19,580 nucleotides of DNA from G963664225 sp964538065 (lineage in GTDB: Bacteria; Verrucomicrobiota; Verrucomicrobiia; Limisphaerales; UBA1319), in assembly GCA_964538065.1 (NCBI GenBank), contig CAZIDG010000078.1, forward strand, positions 1-19,580, written 5' to 3'. Below the pieces are notes generated by a model, which did not search any database, had not been told where the DNA came from, and saw only the letters and a list, made by a program, of their open reading frames with translations. The position numbers and the translations under genes were made by a program. Shown here piece by piece: positions 7,602 to 15,114 of the stretch; positions within the stretch are counted from its first letter, which is position 1, and each line of letters starts with the position of its first letter.

Positions 7602-8797
7602 GATTTGGGCTGGAGGACCTCCAGCAGGTTCGCGGCGGCCTGATGAATCTCAAAGCGTTTCTCGAAACTGGCGCGGGCTTTCGCGCGCATGGCCCTTCGT
7701 TGTGACTCATCCATTTGAAACCATTGCGTGAGCAACTGGGCAACACCCTCCACCGAGTCCGGCGCAACAAGCCCTCCGCCATCGGAGGTAATCTCGCAAT
7801 GAATATTGACCTTGTCTGAGATGAGCACCGGCAGACCACATGCAAGCGCTTCAACGACCGCAATGCCAAAATTCTCCTGGTGCGAGGGCAAAATAAACGC
7901 GTCCGCGGCATGCAACGCCCCCCATTTGAGATCCTGATACAGGGGTCCCGTCCACACAACCGTCTCATTCAAGCCAAGCGATTGAGTCATTGTCTTCAAT
8001 GAATTCAAATAGGCCTCGTCAGCGCAGGGCCCCGCAATCACCAGACACCAATTCCGTCCACCAGTCCCTTGCAGCGCCAGGAATTTCGCCCACGCCTGGA
8101 GCAGGACATCGACCGCCTTTTTTTCATGAATACGGCTTAAGAACAAAACCAACCGCCGCCCCTTCAGGTTGCTGTGCTGGGTCCAAAACTCGAGTCGCTG
8201 TTTGTCTGGATCGCCCACGGGCGATGCAGTGCCGTAGTTGACCACCTTCTCACGGCACTTGTAAAGCCAGAAGGAGGACCGGGCACGCCGCCGCTCCTCT
8301 TCGCATGTAAACAAAACAGCCTCGGCATCACGCAACACCCGGTACTCGCCCCATGGCCAATAGAGCCATTTCTTGAGATGTTTCAGGGGGTAGGTCCGTT
8401 TGAACCACGGATCCAGCATGCCGTGCGGGAATACATAATACGGCGTGCGGATTGCCCGGCTTGCCCGCCACACGCCAAAGCCGCTGTATTGCCAGAGGCC
8501 ACTTACGACCACCGCATCGTATTCGCATCGATGTTCCCGGAACCAGGGCACCAGGCGGGGCGAGTACCCATAGCCGCCACGTCCCGGACCCAGGGCATGC
8601 GTGGTGATGGGACATTCGTGAACCCAGGACGCATCAGGGGCGTCAAGGGAGGCAATATCCACCACACAGCCCATGCTTTTCAGGATAGCGGACACCTGCT
8701 TGATGCCCTCAATGGGCCCGCCACCACTCGGATTGACCGAGTGGATGACCCGGAGGATTCGAAGCGCGCGAGGAGCCGTTGAACCCAGGGCCGTCAT
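7598..8797 (-). CDS. Family 4 glycosyltransferase
   Basis: Retaining GT-B glycosyltransferase of 399 aa. The acceptor domain starts LRILRVIHSVNPSGGGPIEGIKQ (12-34), with the Gly-rich loop usual for this group. The donor domain has LFLSRIHEKKAVDVLLQAW (218-236), VIAGP (253-257) and the E-x7-E signature ENFGIAVVE (308-316) followed by ALACGLPVL. The open frame extends upstream to 8923, deep into the preceding asparagine synthase gene. The ATG at 8797 is preferred because it overlaps that gene's stop as ATGA, like the next three junctions, and leaves a normal N terminus of about 11 residues before the first strand. Its 3' end overlaps the WcaF-like gene the same way. Substrate unknown. Confidence 0.92.
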   Translation of the reverse strand: MTALGSTAPRALRILRVIHSVNPSGGGPIEGIKQVSAILKSMGCVVDIASLDAPDASWVHECPITTHALGPGRGGYGYSPRLVPWFREHRCEYDAVVVSGLWQYSGFGVWRASRAIRTPYYVFPHGMLDPWFKRTYPLKHLKKWLYWPWGEYRVLRDAEAVLFTCEEERRRARSSFWLYKCREKVVNYGTASPVGDPDKQRLEFWTQHSNLKGRRLVLFLSRIHEKKAVDVLLQAWAKFLALQGTGGRNWCLVIAGPCADEAYLNSLKTMTQSLGLNETVVWTGPLYQDLKWGALHAADAFILPSHQENFGIAVVEALACGLPVLISDKVNIHCEITSDGGGLVAPDSVEGVAQLLTQWFQMDESQRRAMRAKARASFEKRFEIHQAAANLLEVLQPKS

Positions 8798-10572
8798 GTT
8801 TGTTTGCGCAGGTACCATCCCAGAACCACCAGTGACCAAAGCCGTGTCCAGTGAAGATTTGAATGGGTGAAACGCTCGCGCATCGATTCCACAAAAGGAG
8901 AGCGAATGATGCCCTGGTCGCACAGGGCATTGAGCCCCTCGCTGACAAAACTGGCCAGCGGGCCGCGCATCCAGGCATCCATCGGAAGGGAGAAACCCAT
9001 TTTGGGACGATCATAGACCGCGCGAGGAATGAGGTCCTTGCAGGCCTCAATCAACAATCCCTTGGGCCAGGCATGGTGCTGCTTGGCCGCCGCCGGCAGC
9101 GAGAGGGCGTACTCAACCAGTTCATGGTCCAGGAACGGCACACGGAGTTCGATCGACACCGCCATGCTCATTTGATCGGAATCGCGCAGGAGCATGGAAC
9201 GCATATAGCCGGTCAACTCAGCCCAACTGATCCGCGCAAAGTCATCGCGAAGCTCGGGTGAGGATCCCGAGGTCAGGTTGGGAACATCAGGCAGCCCAGC
9301 CTCCGCCAGCATGCGGCGTGTCATAAAGCGGCGACGCCAGCAGGCCAGTTCCAGGGAGCCGCCATCGGGTATTTCCGCCAGGCGATCCCCCATCCGGGGA
9401 ATGAGACGCATCAACCGGCGGCACACAGCCGGCAGCCCCGCCAGGCGCTGCAGACGCGGTACATCCCGAAAACTGGGATAGCCGCCAAAAAGCTCATCGG
9501 CGCCAAGACCGGACAGCGCCACTTTGATCCCCTGCCCTGCCACAGCTTTGGCCACGATATAGGTATTGATCGCATCCACCGACGGCAGATCCATTTGGAC
9601 CACGGCTTCGCGCACCATTTCGATCACCTCTTCATCGCTCAACTCAATGCGATGATGTCGGGTGCGGTACAGGCGCGAGACCATGCTGGCGATGCGCGTC
9701 TCGTCAAATTGCGCATGTTTGAACCCGACGGAAAAGGTCGTCAGGGGCTCATCCATCGCCCGGGCAGCCAGGGCGGTGATGATTGAGGAATCAATGCCTC
9801 CACTCAGAAAGCTGGCCACTGGGACATCAGCCAGCAAGTGCTCCTGAACGGCGGTCTCCAGCCGCGCCCGAACACCGCGTACCGGGTCGGTGTCGCCCCC
9901 TGCGAAGCCCCTGCTCTGCGGCCACCATGGACGAGTGACAAGACTTCCATCCGCATGCGCGCTTAGACAATGTCCGGCAGGCAGCGCCTTTATGCCGGGC
10001 GTCAGAAGACATGCATCCGGGCAGGCCCCCCAGGCCAGATATGAGGCCACGCTTTCAGGAGCAGGTTGAGGATCAGAGGCTCGTCGCAACATCCGTACTT
10101 CGGAAGCAATGCGCAGCTCCCCTGGATCCTGGCGATAATAAAACGGTTTGATGCCCAGGCGATCGCGTGCGGCAAACAGCTTGTCGACCTGTGCATCATA
10201 CAGGGCGAAGGCGAACATGCCCTTCAGCCTCGGAAGCATGTCTTCGCCCCAGAAACGATACGCTTGAAGGAGCGTTTCAGTGTCGCTCGTGCCAGTCCAC
10301 CGGGCGCCTTTTTGAGTCAACTCCTCCCGCAAGGCGAGGTGATTGTATATCTCGCCGTTAAAGACGATGACATTGCCCGAGACAGGATCGGTCATGGGTT
10401 GGGCGCCAGTCGGCGTAAGATCAACAATCGCCAGACGAACATGTCCCAGCCACCAGTGCCGATTCGGGGACGTCCACTCGCCCTGGGCATCAGGACCCCG
10501 ATGATGCATGGCCTTGATATCCAATGCAGGGGCCTGAGAACCAGAACTGAGACTGACAGCTATGCCACACAT
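8794..10572 (-). CDS. asnB: Glutamine-dependent asparagine synthase-like amidotransferase
   Basis: Cytoplasmic two-domain enzyme of 592 aa, a normal length for AsnB. The start at 10572 places the nucleophile Cys at position 2 (MCGIAVSL), as required after Met removal; the ATG at 10605 would bury it. Glutaminase domain: HHRGPDAQG (23-31), RLAIVDL (46-52), FNGEIYNH (71-78). Synthetase domain: PP-loop SGGIDSS (257-263), LSGLGADELFGGY (353-365) and LRDSDQMSM (462-470). All key residues look intact. It may simply make asparagine, but members of this family inside surface-polysaccharide operons often amidate a sugar carboxylate (uronamide formation), and the position here among glycosyltransferases favours that. 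It overlaps the upstream GT4 gene by 13 bp and the downstream one by 4 bp. Confidence 0.93.
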   Translation of the reverse strand: MCGIAVSLSSGSQAPALDIKAMHHRGPDAQGEWTSPNRHWWLGHVRLAIVDLTPTGAQPMTDPVSGNVIVFNGEIYNHLALREELTQKGARWTGTSDTETLLQAYRFWGEDMLPRLKGMFAFALYDAQVDKLFAARDRLGIKPFYYRQDPGELRIASEVRMLRRASDPQPAPESVASYLAWGACPDACLLTPGIKALPAGHCLSAHADGSLVTRPWWPQSRGFAGGDTDPVRGVRARLETAVQEHLLADVPVASFLSGGIDSSIITALAARAMDEPLTTFSVGFKHAQFDETRIASMVSRLYRTRHHRIELSDEEVIEMVREAVVQMDLPSVDAINTYIVAKAVAGQGIKVALSGLGADELFGGYPSFRDVPRLQRLAGLPAVCRRLMRLIPRMGDRLAEIPDGGSLELACWRRRFMTRRMLAEAGLPDVPNLTSGSSPELRDDFARISWAELTGYMRSMLLRDSDQMSMAVSIELRVPFLDHELVEYALSLPAAAKQHHAWPKGLLIEACKDLIPRAVYDRPKMGFSLPMDAWMRGPLASFVSEGLNALCDQGIIRSPFVESMRERFTHSNLHWTRLWSLVVLGWYLRKQT

Positions 10573-11768
10573 ACCCGTGCCTCCTTGGAACCAAAGCGCT
10601 CCCAACAGTCGCGGTAGAGCAAGGCGTAGTCCTGAATCATTCGCTCAGTGGAAAACCGGCTCACGTTTTCAAAGCCCGCGCGAATTCGCGCTTCACGCTC
10701 GCACGCGGTTTCGCCCAGGGCTCGCCTCAACACCTGCGCCGACGCTTCGACATGGTGCGGCTGAAGCTTGAATACAGAAGCCCCGCCAACCTCGGTCATC
10801 GGCGCCTTGTGCGTCACCGCCACACGACAACCGCAGGCCTGGGCCTCGATGATGGGCCATCCGAAGCCTTCTTCATGGGAGGGGAACACAAAAAGGGAAG
10901 CGTGGGAATAGAGCGCGCGCAGGTCCTCATTGGAGCAATGGTTCATCGATATGACATTCCCCTCCAGCCCTGAATCTGCAACGGCTTGAAGCGATTCCTG
11001 GGAAAGTGGCCGCCCTGCAAATACCAGCGCTGGCGCGTCTGGCATGAGCTTTTTCAACGCCGCGTAGATATGAACAAGGCCTGTGCGGTTTTTATACCAG
11101 GGATCGCCACCGACATGGAGCAGGAAACCGGCGGCAGGGATGCCACCGGCGGCCGCAAACAAGCGATTGAAGCGTCGCTGTGCTTCGCCCCCAAGCATGG
11201 GCCTGTAGGGATAATTAAGCCCGATATAATGAACCGTGGCCCGGGAGGATTCCACCCCCGCCACCGCCAGGACATCCTCCCGTGTGGCCTGCGAGTCGCA
11301 GGCAATGTGGTGCGCACGCCGAATCCCGTGGAGGATCCAGTTTTGCAGATGCCGGCCACTCCAGCCTGTCTGATGCCGTGGATACTCGCCCAGGGCCGAA
11401 CGAACGGCTATCAGATCATGGCAGGTGAGCAGGCGTGGAAGATGACGACAGGCGGAAAAATAAACAGCATTGGAATGATCGCAGATATGCACGATGCATG
11501 GCCCGGCGCACGATGGGTTCGCCATGAACCGGCGCAAGTTCCGCGGGAACAAAACATATTTATCCCAGTAGGCAAGGTATTTGGCGGCTCTTCCTCCCAA
11601 AAACGAAAAACGCCCCAACCGGCTTTCCGGCTGGAGCACTCGCACTTCAAAACCCACCCGAGGAAGACGGTCCCGCAAAATCTCCACGAATCGGAGCATG
11701 CTCTCCTGGCCGTCTGGAGGGTAATTGCCAACGAGCAGAATGGTCATGGCAGGTTGGCTCATTGGCAT
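10560..11768 (-). CDS. Family 4 glycosyltransferase
   Basis: GT-B glycosyltransferase of 402 aa. After a short N terminus it opens MTILLVGNYPPDGQESMLRFVE (8-29), a beginning shared by a well-known group of GT4 enzymes. The donor domain has FLLHVGGDPWYKNRTGLV (215-232), LVFAGRPL (248-255), and an E-x7-E motif between E300 and E308 (EGFGWPIIE) followed by AQACGCRVAVTHKAPMTEVGG. Starts at 11768, 11762 and 11747 are all in frame; none has a convincing Shine-Dalgarno, and 11747 would put the Met directly at the conserved strand. The stop (TAG at 10562-10560) lies 13 bp inside the amidotransferase gene. The gap to the upstream membrane-protein gene is 21 bp. Sugar donor unknown. Confidence 0.9.
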   Translation of the reverse strand: MPMSQPAMTILLVGNYPPDGQESMLRFVEILRDRLPRVGFEVRVLQPESRLGRFSFLGGRAAKYLAYWDKYVLFPRNLRRFMANPSCAGPCIVHICDHSNAVYFSACRHLPRLLTCHDLIAVRSALGEYPRHQTGWSGRHLQNWILHGIRRAHHIACDSQATREDVLAVAGVESSRATVHYIGLNYPYRPMLGGEAQRRFNRLFAAAGGIPAAGFLLHVGGDPWYKNRTGLVHIYAALKKLMPDAPALVFAGRPLSQESLQAVADSGLEGNVISMNHCSNEDLRALYSHASLFVFPSHEEGFGWPIIEAQACGCRVAVTHKAPMTEVGGASVFKLQPHHVEASAQVLRRALGETACEREARIRAGFENVSRFSTERMIQDYALLYRDCWERFGSKEARVCVA

Positions 11769-11789
11769 ATCAAATCAATGTAGTATGGT

Positions 11790-13106
11790 TTATCTCCCCT
11801 GGCCGGTGGGTGTGGTCTCAATCGCAGTAAGGCACAAGCCGGCGCCGAAAACGGCAAACCCGAGCGTGGTGGCCTGGCCGAACTGTCCGCTAAAGAGGTT
11901 CACGCCGCAGGCGCTGAACAGCAGCAGCGGCAAAATATGGCCACTGCGCGCGCAAACCAGGGAGCGTACACCCAGCCAGAAGGAGAGTCCCACGCGATAA
12001 AGCAGATACAGTCCTCCAAAGAGCGGGCCCATCTCCGCCAGCACGCGGCCCCATTCCCCTTCTGACAAGAGAAACTGCACACTGCCTGCCGCCAGCATGG
12101 CCCCCACATTGGTGCCCAATCCCAGTCCCTGTCCAAATGGCGGATAGCCAAACATGTAACGCAGTGGATCAAGGAAGTTTTCCAACAAGCGCCCCACCAT
12201 GCCGCCCGATTCGTGTTCGGCCACGTTGGCAGATTGCCAGCGTGAGGAAATCACCTCCGATCCTTCCTGGACAATATCCATCTGCCCCAGAATGAAAAAG
12301 GCCACCACCACGGGCACCAACAACCCCATCATCCCGCTGGTCATTTTTCCACTGCTTGCAATGCTGAAAAAGCATACCGCCACGACAATGCCCGCTGCCA
12401 GGATGGTGGATCGACTGCCCGACACCGCGACCGCAACGCCCACCGCCACCAGGGCGGCAATCTGCAGCACACGCGGAAAGTGTCGTCCGCCAAAAATCAT
12501 TCCATAACCCAAAAACGCTGTCACCAAGGCAAAGAAAGCCACTGGGCCCGAAATGAAGGAGAAGGTCCCCGGAGGACGTATCTTGCCCATGGCCGAGGCG
12601 ATTTGAAATCCCTCCCCCATGCCGACTGTCTTGTTGATCCATGCACCGGGAGGCGATTTGAACTGGTAGGTCATGAGAATGGCCATCGGAATGGCCAGCA
12701 ACAAAAACCACTTGCCCATCCGTTCCAGATCGTCGCGATTGAATATGCGCGGCATCAGAAATATCAACGGGAGATGCAGCAGGTTGGTGCGCCAGCCAAA
12801 GACCAGCACCGCTTTGGGCACATCCAGGATGACCATTTGTATGCCCATCAAAAAGGTCATGGCAAAAGTCATCAAAACCAAGCCGCTGAAAAAGCCTCCA
12901 CGAGGCACCAGGCCCTCGCTGGCCGCCTTGATGATAATCAGGATCATCACGGGATCACGCACAATCAGTAGCGGCGTCGAAAACTGCGGCACAACCCATT
13001 TGCGTAGCGCGCCTTCCAACAAAAGAAGCCAGAAATACAACCATACCAGGCGCTTCAACCCCTGGCTTGCTTCTGGCATGGACGGATTATTTAAGGGAGG
13101 TAACAC
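11790..13106 (-). CDS. Polysaccharide polymerase-like (O-antigen ligase-like) membrane protein
   Basis: Polytopic inner-membrane protein of 438 aa with about 10-11 hydrophobic segments. The N terminus has the pattern LEGALRKWVVPQFSTPLLIVRDPV (30-53), which I recognise from poorly characterised membrane proteins of exopolysaccharide loci. Further marks are RPPGTFSFISGP (177-188), AVSGSRSTIL (227-236), typical of the Wzy/O-antigen ligase fold, and FGQGLGLGTNVG (324-335) leading into SEGEWGRVLAEMGPLFGG (348-365). The last is a periplasmic loop of the kind found before the final helices of Wzy_C proteins. It probably polymerises or transfers lipid-linked glycan, but this is a fold-level inference. 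The longest frame starts with GTG at 13106; ATG at 13079 (MPEASQG) is equally possible. No Shine-Dalgarno is evident for either. Confidence 0.72.
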   Translation of the reverse strand: MLPPLNNPSMPEASQGLKRLVWLYFWLLLLEGALRKWVVPQFSTPLLIVRDPVMILIIIKAASEGLVPRGGFFSGLVLMTFAMTFLMGIQMVILDVPKAVLVFGWRTNLLHLPLIFLMPRIFNRDDLERMGKWFLLLAIPMAILMTYQFKSPPGAWINKTVGMGEGFQIASAMGKIRPPGTFSFISGPVAFFALVTAFLGYGMIFGGRHFPRVLQIAALVAVGVAVAVSGSRSTILAAGIVVAVCFFSIASSGKMTSGMMGLLVPVVVAFFILGQMDIVQEGSEVISSRWQSANVAEHESGGMVGRLLENFLDPLRYMFGYPPFGQGLGLGTNVGAMLAAGSVQFLLSEGEWGRVLAEMGPLFGGLYLLYRVGLSFWLGVRSLVCARSGHILPLLLFSACGVNLFSGQFGQATTLGFAVFGAGLCLTAIETTPTGQGR

Positions 13107-13139
13107 AAATTCAAAGGTATCGGTTACAACATGCTGTCA

Positions 13140-14375
13140 TCATGAGGCCAAAACCACACGGGCAATCTTCTGTCCGTATTGTTCCCAGGTATATTGGCCA
13201 GCCTTAAGACGGGCCGCTTCGCTCATGGAGGCCCATTGAGCCCTGTGGTCCGCCAGCCAATTCAGCCGTTCGGCAATCGACTCGGGGGATCGGATCGGCA
13301 CTAGAAAACCGGTGCGGCCTTCCTCCACCAGGTCCTCCCCGCCCGCATTGGCCGTCACCACAATGGGCAGACCGCACATCATGGCCTCCTGTTGGACCAA
13401 GGCACGGCCTTCGACAATGGAGGGCAGTACAAGGGCATCGCAACGCTTCATCAACTCCAGTACCCCGGCATGGGGACGTGTCGGTTCGTAGGTGAAGGCG
13501 GGATATTCACGCCTGTAAAAATCCATGGATGCCCGGGGGGATCCCATCACCACCAACTCGCAATCTGAGCGTTGCATGGACCGAAATGCAGCGAACACAT
13601 CAGCCAATCCCTTGCGCTGGGTCATCGACCCTGCAAATAAGGCCCGAAAGGGGCGATTCGTTGTTTGTTGATCCACAAGCCGTTCCGAGGCCTCCACTGT
13701 ATCAACGCCAAACTCCGATACGATGCATGGTTTGGCCTTCCGGATGGCGTCGGGTAATGATCGAAGTACAAACTGGCTTGGGCAAATAACGATATCCGCC
13801 AACTCAAGCTCACGTGTTTTGCGCTGGAGCTTGGCATCTGAATCCCGGGTGGCGTCAAGGGTGGGTTCCCAGGCAGGCCAGCGCGCCGCCTCCTCCTTCA
13901 AGAGGGTTCGCGAAGTTTCCCAATATGCGATGGGCAGTTCGTAACAGCATTTGATGCCATGCCGATGCGCGGCCTCGAAAGATGCAAGTGCCCCATCCTC
14001 ATAGGCATAGACCGCCGTGATGGTGCTCCCACGATCCGCATCAATGACACGGGCCACTGAACGATCCAGGGATTGGTACACGGCATCGACACTGCACCAT
14101 CCCGTTTCGTGCGCTGTCAACCATCCCCATCCGCAACGCATCCCGGCCAAACGCCCCAGCTCGCGCCAGGGTCGGGCATGCAACCGGTCCGGAGCCACCT
14201 GATAGGACCGCCGCAGGAACTCGCCTGCCAGCCGATCAGGTAACACTTTGGGCCAGCGTGTTTTATCATTGATGCCCAGCGAGGTATAAAAATGAAAATC
14301 AACCCCTCGTCGCGTCAACTCCGCCAGCCAGGCACGTACGAAGGTGTTCCCCGTGGGATGGCTGACAAGAATCAT
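13140..14375 (-). CDS. Family 4 glycosyltransferase
   Basis: GT-B glycosyltransferase of 411 aa. The N terminus MILVSHPTGNTFVRAWLAELTRRGVDFHFYTS is a standard first strand and helix of the acceptor domain. The linker region includes ELADIVICPSQFVLRSL (191-207). The donor domain shows RALFAGSMTQRKGLADVFAAF (244-264), ELVVMGSP (273-280) and the E-x7-E signature EGRALVQQE (322-330), followed by AMMCGLPIVVTANAGGEDLVEEGRTGFLVP. It belongs to the repeat-unit assembly set; donor and acceptor are unknown. It is separated from the downstream polymerase-like gene by 33 bp and from the upstream acetyltransferase by 38 bp, so it is in the same transcription unit but not overlapping. A Shine-Dalgarno is not obvious. 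Confidence 0.91.
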   Translation of the reverse strand: MILVSHPTGNTFVRAWLAELTRRGVDFHFYTSLGINDKTRWPKVLPDRLAGEFLRRSYQVAPDRLHARPWRELGRLAGMRCGWGWLTAHETGWCSVDAVYQSLDRSVARVIDADRGSTITAVYAYEDGALASFEAAHRHGIKCCYELPIAYWETSRTLLKEEAARWPAWEPTLDATRDSDAKLQRKTRELELADIVICPSQFVLRSLPDAIRKAKPCIVSEFGVDTVEASERLVDQQTTNRPFRALFAGSMTQRKGLADVFAAFRSMQRSDCELVVMGSPRASMDFYRREYPAFTYEPTRPHAGVLELMKRCDALVLPSIVEGRALVQQEAMMCGLPIVVTANAGGEDLVEEGRTGFLVPIRSPESIAERLNWLADHRAQWASMSEAARLKAGQYTWEQYGQKIARVVLAS

Positions 14376-14413
14376 GCGATGCTGGATGGGAAAGACATCC
14401 TAATTGAGGCCCC

Positions 14414-15079
14414 CTAATGGCTGTCGCATCGGCGGCGCAGCTCGGCGATATTCGAAAAGGCATCCGAGTTGGCCTGTAGCCAGGCGTCGTCACGATCCCA
14501 CCAGCGCGTCTTCAGTAACCATGCAACATCCTCATCGGCAAAGCGTTTGCGCACGGTCCGGGCAGGCGATCCCACGACCACCGCATAAGGCTCGACATCG
14601 CGAGTCACCACGGCGCCGGCACCCACAATCGCCCCATCACCAACCTTCACGCCCGGAAGCACGATGGCACCCAACCCGATCCAAACGTCATTCCCCACCA
14701 CCGTCTCCACCTCCTCCTGAAAACGATTCTCCTGTACAAAGGTCGCTCCACATTGAGCGCGGGTACTGAAAAATGCCGGGCTGGTGGATACCCAATCACG
14801 AGCCGGATGCACCCCTCCACCCACGGCTACATACGCCGCCAGCGAACAAAACGCACCTATGCGGCTGTTGATGATGAAATCGTGATTGCTGATGTAAGTA
14901 TAACGGCCCACGGAACCTCCAAGCATCGTGGCCCGGTCCAATACTTGAACAGGCCCCTTGGGAGGCTCCGCCCAGTCGACCACGGCAGTGGCAGCGATCC
15001 GGCATCCTGGATAACGCCATCGATACCGAAAAAAGCGCATCCAATGCTTTAAGCCCTCCAATGGCAATTGTTTCACCAT
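14414..15079 (-). CDS. CatB-type O-acetyltransferase (LbH/XAT family)
   Basis: Acetyl-CoA-dependent left-handed beta-helix O-acetyltransferase of 221 aa. The hexapeptide region begins near VGRYTYISNHDFIINSRIGAFCSLAAYVAVGGGVHP (57-92); H91 in GGGVHPARDW is the probable catalytic base of the xenobiotic acetyltransferase (XAT) group. After an inserted loop (VSTSPAFFSTR...QEEVETVV) the coil resumes with VGNDVWIGLGAIVLPGVKVGDGAIVGAGAVVTRDVEPYAVVVGSPARTVRKRF (128-180). A C-terminal helix, WLLKTRWWDRDDAWL, completes the fold. Despite the name chloramphenicol-type, most such genes in polysaccharide loci acetylate glycan sugars; the surroundings favour that here. It lies 35 bp after the Wzy-like gene. 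With the WcaF-like enzyme, the locus has two separate acetyltransferases. Confidence 0.9.
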   Translation of the reverse strand: MVKQLPLEGLKHWMRFFRYRWRYPGCRIAATAVVDWAEPPKGPVQVLDRATMLGGSVGRYTYISNHDFIINSRIGAFCSLAAYVAVGGGVHPARDWVSTSPAFFSTRAQCGATFVQENRFQEEVETVVGNDVWIGLGAIVLPGVKVGDGAIVGAGAVVTRDVEPYAVVVGSPARTVRKRFADEDVAWLLKTRWWDRDDAWLQANSDAFSNIAELRRRCDSH

Positions 15080-15114
15080 AATGAGCTGGGTTTACCGTAT
15101 CCCCCAGCAGAGAC

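Noticed and set aside
8798..8923. 42-residue N-terminal extension of the GT4 gene ending at 7598
   Set aside because: It lies inside the amidotransferase gene; the ATG at 8797 forms the same ATGA junction as the neighbouring genes.
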